From positions 87,421 to 151,420 of the forward strand of contig JAFRPH010000021.1 in the NCBI GenBank assembly GCA_017429205.1: a stretch of DNA of 64,000 nucleotides. Reading direction: 5' to 3'. The DNA comes from Bacteroidales bacterium. GTDB taxonomy: Bacteria > Bacteroidota > Bacteroidia > Bacteroidales > UBA932. The notes under the pieces were generated by a model. That model did no database searches and was not told the origin of the DNA. It saw only the letters and a program-made list of their open reading frames with translations. The translations under genes and the position numbers were made by a program. Shown piece after piece: positions 34,887 through 42,816 of this stretch (position 1 is the first letter of the stretch; the number at the start of each line of letters is the position of its first letter).

Positions 34887-35547
34887 GCAGCAGAGGGTTG
34901 AAAACCTTGTCCACCAGCGGATCCGTGAGCTTCATGCACAGGCCGGTGAGGGCGGCCAGGATGAGCGTTCCCTCCCGGATGACGATTTCCTCGCCGTGGC
35001 CGAAGGGGCTGCCGAAGCAGATCCAGGCGAAAGCGGCGGACAGGGCCACCAGGAGGATGTCCTCGCCGATTTTCGCGTTGCTGAACTTGATACCCGTCAC
35101 CTCGGAGAACACGTCGACCACCTTGTCGCCGGCGAGAATCCAGGTCTTGCCGATGACCTCGAGCCGGATGCCCACGGCGGTGAGGAGGACGGCCACGAGG
35201 ATGAGGACGATCTTCATCAGGTAGGAGGTGATTTCCAGGCCCTGAAGCAGCCAGATGCAGGCGTCGCACAGGTAGCCGAACACGAAGGCGGCGGCCAGCT
35301 GGTACAGGTAGCTCACGTCCAGCACCTTGCGGCGCATCGCCATCTGCGCGGCGATGAAAAGCAGGTGCATCATCCAGGTGAAGGTGCCGAAGGAGATGGC
35401 GCCCCACTGGAGGTTGAGGACCGCGGGCGGGCAGGACGGGGGTGCGGTGCCCAGGTTGGATTTCAAGGAAAGCGCGACGCCGAAAGCGATCAGGACGAGG
35501 CCCAAAGTGCCGACCAGCCAGCGCGCGGCGATATTGTTCTTGGCCAT
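34879..35547 (-). CDS. YczE/YitT-like membrane protein (DUF6198-like)
   Basis: A 222-residue protein with five to six helices. FGVALSLKSNLGTAPPSCPP near the N-terminus is the family signature: a Gly/Pro-rich re-entrant-like motif after helix 1. Function is not established. It is the first gene of a pair with the BASS-like transporter and has one of the best promoters in the window. Confidence 0.75.
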   Translation of the reverse strand: MAKNNIAARWLVGTLGLVLIAFGVALSLKSNLGTAPPSCPPAVLNLQWGAISFGTFTWMMHLLFIAAQMAMRRKVLDVSYLYQLAAAFVFGYLCDACIWLLQGLEITSYLMKIVLILVAVLLTAVGIRLEVIGKTWILAGDKVVDVFSEVTGIKFSNAKIGEDILLVALSAAFAWICFGSPFGHGEEIVIREGTLILAALTGLCMKLTDPLVDKVFNPLLHE

Positions 35548-35568
35548 AAAATTCTTTCAAAAGGAATG

Positions 35569-35600
35569 CAAAGATGCACAATTATGCGTACATTTGCAAA
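35569..35600 (-). promoter_or_regulatory. Promoter of the YczE-like/BASS operon
   Basis: On the minus strand TTTG (35600-35597), 20 bp, CATCTTTG (35576-35569). One mismatch to TAnnTTTG. Leader about 16 nt. Confidence 0.68.
35589..35596 (+). promoter_or_regulatory. -7 box of the M13 peptidase operon
   Basis: TACATTTG, 39 bp before ATG 35636, directly adjacent to the -33 box of the divergent promoter. No TTTG at its own -33 position. Confidence 0.5.
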
Positions 35601-35635
35601 CTTGCGCCTTTAAGAACGTATATATAACCAAAGAT

Positions 35636-37645
35636 ATGAAAAAGTTACCGATCCTTATGATGATGCTTTGCACCCTTGCGGCCTGCAACCAGCGTGGAAA
35701 GGGAGCCCTGGACCTGACGGACCTGGATCCCACCACCTCCCCGAAAGTGGATTTCTACCAGTACGCCACCGGCGGCTGGCAGGTCAAGAACCCGCTCAAA
35801 CCCGAATTCGCCCGCTTCGGCTCCTTCGACGCCATCGCGGAGACCACCCGGAAGAACCTGAACGAACTGTTCGAGTCCATGGCCACGCTCCAGGCCGAGC
35901 CCGGCACCGTGGACCAGAAGATCGCGGACCTCTACAAGATGGCCCTCGACTCCACCACCCGCAACAACCTGGGCGCGCAGCCCATCCAGCCCTACATCGC
36001 CGAGATCCAGGCGGTCGCCTCGAAGGACGCCCTCGCCGACCTCCTCGGCAAGATGAACCTCTACGGGGAAGGCGGCTTCTTCGGCGCCGGCGTGGAGGCT
36101 GACCTCACCAACAGCGATATGCAGATCCTCTACCTGGGCCAGGGCGGCCTGGGCATGGGCGACCGCGACTACTACCTCCTCGAGACCAACGCCGCCCTCA
36201 AGGCCGGCTACCAGGCTTTCCTGGAGAAGGCCCTGACGCTCGCCGGCGTGGAGAACGCCGCGCAGCTCGCCGCCAAGGACCTGCAGGTCGAGGATGCGAT
36301 GGCCCAGGTCTCCTGGACCCGCGAGCAGAACCGCGACATGCAGGCCATCTACAACCCGATGTCCTCCGCCGAGATCGACGCCGCCTGGCCCGAGGTCCGC
36401 TTCGGCCGTGTCTGCGCCGCCGCGAACATTCCCGCCCAGGACAAGGTCATCGTCCAGCAGCCCTCCTACTTCGACGGCCTGAACAAGCTCTTCAAGGAAT
36501 GCGACCTCGAGACCCTGAAGGCCTATGTGCTCTGCCAGTTCGTCTCCGGCCAGTGCGGCGCCCTGTCCGACGACTTCTACACCGCCTCCTGGGAGTTCTT
36601 CTCCCACCAGATGGCCGGCACGCAGGAGCAGCAGCCCCGCTGGAAGCGCGCGATGAGCGTGCCGAACAGCCTCCTCGGCGAGGCCGTCGGCCAGATGTAT
36701 GTCGAGCGCTACTTCCCGGAGTCTTCCAAGAAGCAGATGGTGGACCTCGTGGAGAACCTCCGCACCGCCCTGGGCCAGCACATCGACGCCCTGGAGTGGA
36801 TGAGCGACGAGACCAAGGCCAAGGCCCGCGAGAAGCTCGCCGCCTTCACCGTGAAGATCGGCTATCCCGACAAGTGGAAGGACTACAGCACCCTCGCCAT
36901 CGACCCGGCGAACACCTACTATGAGAACCTCCGCAACGCCAGCGCCTGGTACGTGCAGGACAACCTGTCCAAGCTGGGCAAGCCCACGGACAGGACCGAA
37001 TGGGGGATGACCCCGCAGACGGTGAACGCCTACTACAACCCCACCACCAACGAGATCTGCTTCCCGGCCGGCATCCTGCAGAAGCCGTTCTTCGATCCGG
37101 AGGCGGACGAGGCGGTGAACTACGGCGGCATCGGCGTCGTGATCGGCCACGAGATGTCCCACGGCTTCGACGACCAGGGTTCGATGTTCGACGCGAAGGG
37201 TAACATGGAGAACTGGTGGACCGCGGAGGACAAGGCGAAGTTCGACGCCCTCGGCGACAAGCTCGCCGCACAGTTCGACGCCGTGGAGGTCCTGCCGGGC
37301 GTCCACGCCAACGGCCGCTACACCCTCGGCGAGAACATCGGCGACCACGGCGGCCTTTCCATCGCGTACTCCGCCCTGGAGAACGCCCTGAACGGCAAGA
37401 TGGACAAGCCCGTCATCGACGGTTTCACGCCCCAGCAGCGCTTCTACCTGTCCTATGGCAACATTTGGGCGCAGAACATCACCGACCAGGAGAAGGCCCG
37501 TCTGACGAACCTCGACCCGCACTCGCTGGCCGTGAACCGCGTGAACGTGTCCGTGCGCAACTTCCAGACCTTCTTCGACGCCTTCGACATCCACGAGGGT
37601 GACCCGATGTTCCGTCCGGAGGAGGAGCGCGTCCACATCTGGTAA
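35636..37645 (+). CDS. M13 family (neprilysin/PepO-like) zinc metalloendopeptidase, lipoprotein
   Basis: A 669-residue zinc peptidase. H505-E-M-S-H509 is the HExxH motif, E566-N-I-G-D570 the third ligand motif, and NAYYNPTTNEICFPAGIL the substrate-binding NAYY region. The signal peptide ends at lipobox LAAC (Cys17). The C-terminus ends HIW where many M13 enzymes end CxxW. It cleaves small peptides outside the cytoplasm. The FtsX-type gene starts in the base after its stop codon. Confidence 0.95.
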   Translation: MKKLPILMMMLCTLAACNQRGKGALDLTDLDPTTSPKVDFYQYATGGWQVKNPLKPEFARFGSFDAIAETTRKNLNELFESMATLQAEPGTVDQKIADLYKMALDSTTRNNLGAQPIQPYIAEIQAVASKDALADLLGKMNLYGEGGFFGAGVEADLTNSDMQILYLGQGGLGMGDRDYYLLETNAALKAGYQAFLEKALTLAGVENAAQLAAKDLQVEDAMAQVSWTREQNRDMQAIYNPMSSAEIDAAWPEVRFGRVCAAANIPAQDKVIVQQPSYFDGLNKLFKECDLETLKAYVLCQFVSGQCGALSDDFYTASWEFFSHQMAGTQEQQPRWKRAMSVPNSLLGEAVGQMYVERYFPESSKKQMVDLVENLRTALGQHIDALEWMSDETKAKAREKLAAFTVKIGYPDKWKDYSTLAIDPANTYYENLRNASAWYVQDNLSKLGKPTDRTEWGMTPQTVNAYYNPTTNEICFPAGILQKPFFDPEADEAVNYGGIGVVIGHEMSHGFDDQGSMFDAKGNMENWWTAEDKAKFDALGDKLAAQFDAVEVLPGVHANGRYTLGENIGDHGGLSIAYSALENALNGKMDKPVIDGFTPQQRFYLSYGNIWAQNITDQEKARLTNLDPHSLAVNRVNVSVRNFQTFFDAFDIHEGDPMFRPEEERVHIW

Positions 37646-38806
37646 ATGAGTCCCGACCGCTTCATAGCGCGGAAACTCAAGTTTCAGGGGAAACTCGCGG
37701 CGGCGTCCATCGCCGTGAGTTTCCTCGTCATCATCGTCGCCGTCGCCGTCTCGTCCGGATTCAGGCAATCCGTACGGGACGGGGTCGCGCGGCTCACCGG
37801 CGACATCCGGATCGCGCCGACGTCCGCCTTCGCCGCGGAAGGGGACCCGATCCCCGTCCACCTGCCGTCGGAGGAGGCCATCCTGGGCATCTCCGGCGTG
37901 CAGTCGGTCCGTCCGGTCGCCGTCCGGGCGGGCATCGTCCGCAGCGGCGACATCATCCACGGCGTGCTGGTGAAGGGCGTCCCCGACCGCCCCGACTCCA
38001 GCCTGTGCGTGTCCATCCCCACCCGCCTCGCGGCCATCACGGGCCTCAAGGAAGGGGATGACATGACCACCTATTTCGTCGGGGAAAAGGTCCGCGTGCG
38101 CAAGTTCCATGTGACCGCCGTGCACCGCGACCTGCTGGAGATGGACGAGAACCTCGTCGTCTACGCGAACCTGTCGGACATCCAGCGCCTGAACGGCTGG
38201 AGCGAGGACCAGGCTTCCGCCCTGGAAGTGTCCGTGGACCCGTCCCACCGCACGAATATGTGGATCAACGACCTCACCGACGAGATCGGGATGCGCCTGC
38301 TGCTGAGCGGCGAGGAAGGGGAGGACGGCCTCGTGGCCACTTCCTCCGTGCGCACCTACGCGCAGATTTTCGACTGGCTGGACCTGCTGGATTTCAACGT
38401 GCTGGTGATTCTCATCCTGATGATCGTCGTGGCAGGCGTGAACATGATTTCGGGCCTGCTGATCGTCCTGTTCCGGAACATTGCGACCATCGGCACGCTC
38501 AAGACCCTGGGCATGGGCGACCGCGCCATCGGCAAGGTCTTCCTGCGCGTGTCGGCTGGCGTCGTCCTGAAAGGGATGCTTGTCGGGAACGCCGTGGGCC
38601 TGCTCCTGTGCTTCTTCCAGCAGGCGACCCACCTGATGAAACTGGACCCGACCAACTACTTCGTCTCCTATGTCCCGGTCCACGTGGACATTCCCTGGGT
38701 CCTGGCCGCGGATTTCGTGGCCTTCGTGGCGATCATGCTGCTCCTGCTGATCCCGACGCTCTTCATCGCGCGGGTGGACCCGGCCCAGACCGTCAAGGCC
38801 GAATAA
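37646..38806 (+). CDS. FtsX/LolC-type ABC permease without a neighbouring ATPase
   Basis: A 386-residue protein with an N-terminal helix (about 18-38), a periplasmic domain (about 45-245) and three C-terminal helices. FRNIATIGTLKTLGMGDRAIGKVF is the FtsX/LolC cytoplasmic loop. The N-terminus MSPDRFIARKLKF and overall plan fit the LolC/LolE group of lipoprotein-release permeases. No LolD-type ATPase is beside it, so the partner must be encoded elsewhere. It begins immediately after the M13 gene stop. Confidence 0.85.
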   Translation: MSPDRFIARKLKFQGKLAAASIAVSFLVIIVAVAVSSGFRQSVRDGVARLTGDIRIAPTSAFAAEGDPIPVHLPSEEAILGISGVQSVRPVAVRAGIVRSGDIIHGVLVKGVPDRPDSSLCVSIPTRLAAITGLKEGDDMTTYFVGEKVRVRKFHVTAVHRDLLEMDENLVVYANLSDIQRLNGWSEDQASALEVSVDPSHRTNMWINDLTDEIGMRLLLSGEEGEDGLVATSSVRTYAQIFDWLDLLDFNVLVILILMIVVAGVNMISGLLIVLFRNIATIGTLKTLGMGDRAIGKVFLRVSAGVVLKGMLVGNAVGLLLCFFQQATHLMKLDPTNYFVSYVPVHVDIPWVLAADFVAFVAIMLLLLIPTLFIARVDPAQTVKAE

Positions 38807-39775
38807 CTAGCGGGGATAAACTTCCGAATACTCTTCGTACGTGTCGAGCACCTCGCGCACGTAGGCGATCGTCTGCTTGCCGTGGAAACCGGGGACTTCC
38901 GGGATGATGGAGACGATGTGGTCCCAGCGGGTGGGGTCCACGCCCTTTTCCTCGGCCGTCCGGATGCATTTGAGCAGGTTCCCTTCGCCGCAGTTGTAGG
39001 CGGCCAGGGCGAATTTCAGGCACTCCACCGAGTCGGCTCCGTGCTCGGCGAACATCCCCGAGAGATAGGTCAGGTATTTCGTGCCGATGGACACGTTCAC
39101 CGCCGGGTCCAGGAGGGTGTCGACGCTGTAGCGGTCGTTGTGGATCTGCATCAGGCCCACGGCGCCGCGGTCGGAGCAGGACTCGTTGATGAACTTGGAT
39201 TCGTGGTAGATGATCGCGCTCAGGAGGCGCCAGTCCCAGCCATTTTCGTCGGCGTTCTTCTTGACGATGTCGTCATAGGGGCTGATCGACGTCAGGCTCG
39301 TGCCCACGCGGCGCCGGTAGTTCCGGTCCATCTTCCGGATGCCGCCGTTCCCGTTCATTACCGCGATCCAGGCGTTGAGGCGCCGGGTTTCGGCGTGGCG
39401 GTCGTCCCGGAGGACCCAGACGGTGCTGTCGCGGAAGGGAATCGTGCTGATGAACCCGTCGGCGTGGAGGCTGTCCGCGCGGTACATCACCAGCAGGTCC
39501 ACCGCCCCTTCCCGCAGCGAATCCAGGTAGTCGGCGCTGTCGGCGGGGGTGATGAATTCGAGCTTGAGCGCGTGGTCGTCGGCGAATTCCCGGAGGATGA
39601 TCTTGTTCATGCCGACGGTCAGCCCGCGCACGGGCTCCCCTTTCAGGTCGATGACGCAACGGAGCGTCTGCGGGGGATATTCGAGGGCCAGCTGCCGGGT
39701 GGTCAGGGGCATCGAGAGCGCCGCCGCGACCACGAGCGCGGTGACCAGGACATATTTCCAGACGGGGTGGCGCAT
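38807..39775 (-). CDS. MltF-like membrane-bound lytic transglycosylase
   Basis: A 322-residue peptidoglycan lyase. A signal anchor (residues about 8-22) is followed by a solute-binding-protein-like domain (about 35-150) and a C-terminal SLT domain with catalytic Glu in IIYHESKF, then RGAVGLMQI, NVSIGTKYL and ALAAYNCGEG. This two-domain plan is that of MltF. It follows the porin gene by 7 bp, so wall opening and porin insertion may be co-ordinated. Confidence 0.88.
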   Translation of the reverse strand: MRHPVWKYVLVTALVVAAALSMPLTTRQLALEYPPQTLRCVIDLKGEPVRGLTVGMNKIILREFADDHALKLEFITPADSADYLDSLREGAVDLLVMYRADSLHADGFISTIPFRDSTVWVLRDDRHAETRRLNAWIAVMNGNGGIRKMDRNYRRRVGTSLTSISPYDDIVKKNADENGWDWRLLSAIIYHESKFINESCSDRGAVGLMQIHNDRYSVDTLLDPAVNVSIGTKYLTYLSGMFAEHGADSVECLKFALAAYNCGEGNLLKCIRTAEEKGVDPTRWDHIVSIIPEVPGFHGKQTIAYVREVLDTYEEYSEVYPR

Positions 39776-39782
39776 GGGCTCG

Positions 39783-42473
39783 TCAATTTCTGCCGCCTCT
39801 CATGCCGCCCATCATGCCACCGAGGCCGCCGCCTCCGCCACCTCCGCCGCTCATGCCGGAGCCGGCCCGCTCGGACATCTTCCGCTGGTTGCCGAGCGGC
39901 GGATAGAACGGCCAGGTGACGCCGACCTTGATGATCCGGTCCGGATGGATGTAGCGGTGGGCGCTGAAGTAGTCGTGTTTCTCGGTAGGCCAGCCTTTGC
40001 CGGCGTTCTCCATCTTCACGAAGATGCAGGCCTGTTTCCACTGCATGTTCAGGAAGACGTCGAAATAGGGCGTCTCGCCGTACTGCTCCTCGCGCTGGTT
40101 GTAGAAGGTGCCTGTGACGGGGTTGAAGCCCGGGGCGTACCACTTCGTGTTGTAGCGGGCGTCCACGCCGATCTGCATCTTGAGCACGTCTTCACGCACG
40201 ATCGGGAACTGCAGATACCAGCGGAGGTTCACGGCCAGCTTCGGCAGCGGGAGTACTTCCTCGTTGGAGGAAAGCTGGAACAGGGCGCTGTTCTCCAGCC
40301 GGAGGATGCCCAGGTGGAAGTCTTTCCGCAGGGCGGCCGTGAGCACGCTCATCGGCTCCGCATTCTGCCGGATCACGCCGAGGGAGTCATAGTAGATGTT
40401 GTTCGCGAGCAGGGCATAGCCCGCCGAGGCGTAGATCTTCCACTTCGGGAAGTCCAGAGAGGCCTGGATGCGGGTTGTGGAGGTCTTGGAGAAGGCGTTG
40501 TCCCACATATAGTGGTTCGCGTACAGATGCTGCTCGTAGAAGTCCGGTTCCTTGAGGTCCGTCTCGAAGCGGGCCGTGAGGCTGATCGGGCTCAGGGAGT
40601 CGCGGCGGAAGGGGAAGACGCTCAATTTCGCCTTGCCGCGGACGAAAAAGTCCCCGGCGCCGTGTCCGGCGAAGTCCAGCTGGCCCAGGGCGTCCCATTC
40701 GAAGTACCGGTTGATCCGTCCCTCCGCCCCTGCGTAGGTGTAGACGGTGTTCCATCTCTCCGCGCCCGGCTTGTACAGGTAGCTGTCGGACCGGAAGTTG
40801 TAATGGGACTGGTAGCGGTCGCCGATACCGCCCTCGACTTTGGACACGATCGCATCCTGGTGCCAGGGCTGGAACCGCAGGAAGACGCGGTTGTCCAGCC
40901 GCGACGTGTGCAGGGAGTCGGCGCTCTTGGCCGGGTTGATGTAGAAATTGTCGTGGTAGAAGGCCGATCCGGCCTTGTCCGAAGCCTGCAAGGCGTCCGT
41001 GTAGTTCTTGTTGTAGACCGACCATTCGGTGGACGTGCCCAGGAAGATGGAGGTCAGGTCCTTGTTCAGGGTGTCCTTCCGCACGTAACTCGTGTCATTC
41101 CGGTGCTTGAAGTCCTCCAGGAAGGAGAAGGGAAGCCGGACGGACTGGTCGAAGAAGACCGTCCGCTTGGAGTACTTGTTCGTGGCGCTCGCCAGGATGA
41201 CATCCACTTCGCGGATGTCCTTCATGACCGTGTCCCGGACCTGTCCGATGTCCAGGACGCCGCCGTTCTCCACCCGGTTGATGCTGTTCCAGATGATGCC
41301 GCCGTGGACGAGGTACCGCTTGCCCAGCCAGTTCGCCGTGGCGTAGGCGGTCTTGTTGCGCGCTTTCTGGTTCTTGAGGATGCCGGCGCCGCCGTAGGTC
41401 TTGAATTCCAGCGCGACGTTCAGCGAAGGGAGGATGTTCTGGGTCGTGAAGATCCGGACGTCGTCGTTGGACGTGGTCTCGGAATTCAGGAGGTTGCCGT
41501 AGTAGGCGAGCTCCGTGTACGGGGTCTTCGTGTTGAACATCGGGATGGAGGAGGGCGTGTAGGTCCAGCTCTCGTACGGGGCGTAGTAGCTGACGGTCGA
41601 CCGCGGATCCTCCCGCTTGAAATAGTTGTATGTCTGGACGGCCGAGCCGGTCATGCCCAGGAAGGTGCCGCCGATGTCCTCCTTCAGGTAGGGGTAGTCG
41701 TGGAAGTGGTAGTTCGCGGTCGTGTCCCAGGTGAACGGCTCCACGCGGTTGAAATACGGGTCGTGCTTCCAGGTGACGAGGCGCTTGTAGTACAGGCTGT
41801 CCGGGAGCCAGGCGGTCTCCAGGATGCGCGGGGTGTTCTGGACGATGCTGTCCTTGATGTGCTTGAGGCTGTCCTTGATCTGCTGGATGGAGTCCTGGCG
41901 GTGGATGGCTCGCAGGACCTTCTGCTCGGAGTCGTACCGCTTCCGTTCCTGCTTGGAAAGGCCTTCGTACCAGCGGCGGAAGCGCTCTTTCGCGGCCGCC
42001 GTGGAATCGATCACGTACAGGGAGTCGATGCGGGGCCAGTCCAGGCTGTCGCCGGCGGCCCGGAGGGAGTCGACGACGATCCGGTGGGTGAGGGAGTCCT
42101 TGACGGCCACGTACCAGCGGTACAGGAAGGGGTCGGAAGTCCTGAGGCTGTCCGGAACCTTCATCGTGTCCCGCGCGAAGACCTTGGGCGTGGTGTCGGC
42201 GTCCTGGACGGTTTCGCCGAAGAAGTCGAAGTCGTCGTCCGACAGGTTTTTCAGGAGGGTGTCCTTTTTCGGGGTGTCCTTTTTCGGGGCGGCCTTCTTC
42301 CCGGTGTCCTGCGGCACGGTGTCGCGGCGAAGCGTGTCCAGGCGCACCTCCCGCAGGAGCCGCACCCGGGTTTCCGGCCGCACGGTCCGGGCGGATTCCA
42401 CCCCGACCGTCCCGATGACCGTCAGTCCGGCGATGACCGCCGGGACCAGTATTTCGGACCACAGATTTTTCAT
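39783..42473 (-). CDS. Putative outer-membrane porin (Porin_10 family)
   Basis: An 896-residue protein. A hydrophobic signal (about residues 5-25) precedes a Thr/Asp/Lys-rich low-complexity stretch, then a long beta-rich region with alternating aromatic residues (TVSYYAPYESWTYTPSSIPM, FRSDSYLYKPGAERWNTVYTY) typical of the Bacteroidota Porin_10 barrels. The C-terminus is an odd Gly/Met-rich tail (GGGGGGGGLGGMMGGMRGG) after the last barrel strands. ATG 42473 is taken; a TTG three bases earlier is also open. A TATCTTTG box ends 7 bp before the start. Confidence 0.82.
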   Translation of the reverse strand: MKNLWSEILVPAVIAGLTVIGTVGVESARTVRPETRVRLLREVRLDTLRRDTVPQDTGKKAAPKKDTPKKDTLLKNLSDDDFDFFGETVQDADTTPKVFARDTMKVPDSLRTSDPFLYRWYVAVKDSLTHRIVVDSLRAAGDSLDWPRIDSLYVIDSTAAAKERFRRWYEGLSKQERKRYDSEQKVLRAIHRQDSIQQIKDSLKHIKDSIVQNTPRILETAWLPDSLYYKRLVTWKHDPYFNRVEPFTWDTTANYHFHDYPYLKEDIGGTFLGMTGSAVQTYNYFKREDPRSTVSYYAPYESWTYTPSSIPMFNTKTPYTELAYYGNLLNSETTSNDDVRIFTTQNILPSLNVALEFKTYGGAGILKNQKARNKTAYATANWLGKRYLVHGGIIWNSINRVENGGVLDIGQVRDTVMKDIREVDVILASATNKYSKRTVFFDQSVRLPFSFLEDFKHRNDTSYVRKDTLNKDLTSIFLGTSTEWSVYNKNYTDALQASDKAGSAFYHDNFYINPAKSADSLHTSRLDNRVFLRFQPWHQDAIVSKVEGGIGDRYQSHYNFRSDSYLYKPGAERWNTVYTYAGAEGRINRYFEWDALGQLDFAGHGAGDFFVRGKAKLSVFPFRRDSLSPISLTARFETDLKEPDFYEQHLYANHYMWDNAFSKTSTTRIQASLDFPKWKIYASAGYALLANNIYYDSLGVIRQNAEPMSVLTAALRKDFHLGILRLENSALFQLSSNEEVLPLPKLAVNLRWYLQFPIVREDVLKMQIGVDARYNTKWYAPGFNPVTGTFYNQREEQYGETPYFDVFLNMQWKQACIFVKMENAGKGWPTEKHDYFSAHRYIHPDRIIKVGVTWPFYPPLGNQRKMSERAGSGMSGGGGGGGGLGGMMGGMRGGRN

Positions 42474-42480
42474 CAACCTA

Positions 42481-42488
42481 CAAAGATA
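42481..42488 (-). promoter_or_regulatory. -7 box of the porin/MltF operon
   Basis: TATCTTTG on the minus strand, 7 bp before ATG 42473, predicting a leader of about 3 nt. The -33 position (GAAT) does not match. Confidence 0.45.
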
Positions 42489-42624
42489 AGAATAATTTCC
42501 GGAATCCCATTCTCCGTCGCCAGCGTCCCGTTCGCGCTACGCCCATGAAAGCCTTCTTTTTATTAATAATCAGGTATTTTTGAAAAAAATTGATTTTGTG
42601 AGAACAACCATAAGGAATTTTTTA

Positions 42625-42632
42625 TATATTTG
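42625..42632 (+). promoter_or_regulatory. -7 box of the susC/susD operon
   Basis: TATATTTG matches TAnnTTTG. The nearest TTTG (42595-42598) is 26 bp upstream, too far for the usual spacing, so initiation may need an activator. Predicted leader is about 180 nt. Confidence 0.5.
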
Positions 42633-42659
42633 CTTTTGAAACCGCGCAATAACTAGTTT

Positions 42660-42689
42660 AACCTAAGCTTGGCTAAACCTTAATTGGCT
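42660..42689. repeat. Tandem 15-bp direct repeat in the susC leader
   Basis: AACCTAAGCTTGGCT (42660-42674) is followed at once by AAACCTTAATTGGCT (42675-42689), the same word with a one-base shift and few changes. It lies about 23 nt downstream of the predicted transcription start. Candidate operator or RNA-binding site. Confidence 0.5.
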
Positions 42690-42816
42690 CTTTTACGGCT
42701 CTCCGGGCACGAAAGGGTTTGATTAAGGGCTTTTTGTTTTAGTTGCCCACCACAATTATTCGATAACCATTCTCTAACTGGTGATTTTATTTTATAACAA
42801 CCAACCTATTTACCGT

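Larger units (their letters stand above)
42474..42816. other. 343-bp divergent intergenic region between porin and susC
   Basis: The only gap over 300 bp. It holds the porin -7 box at its left end, a TTTG at 42595-42598, the susC -7 box at 42625-42632, a tandem direct repeat at 42660-42689 and then a long A/T-rich leader (about 180 nt) to the susC ATG. I see no open frame or RNA gene. The leader has several short complementary runs but no convincing terminator or known riboswitch. Confidence 0.6.

Noticed and set aside
35645..38683. A 1012-codon minus-strand frame opposite the M13 peptidase and permease
   Set aside because: Shadow frame; the plus strand has HExxH and FtsX motifs and lipobox signals.
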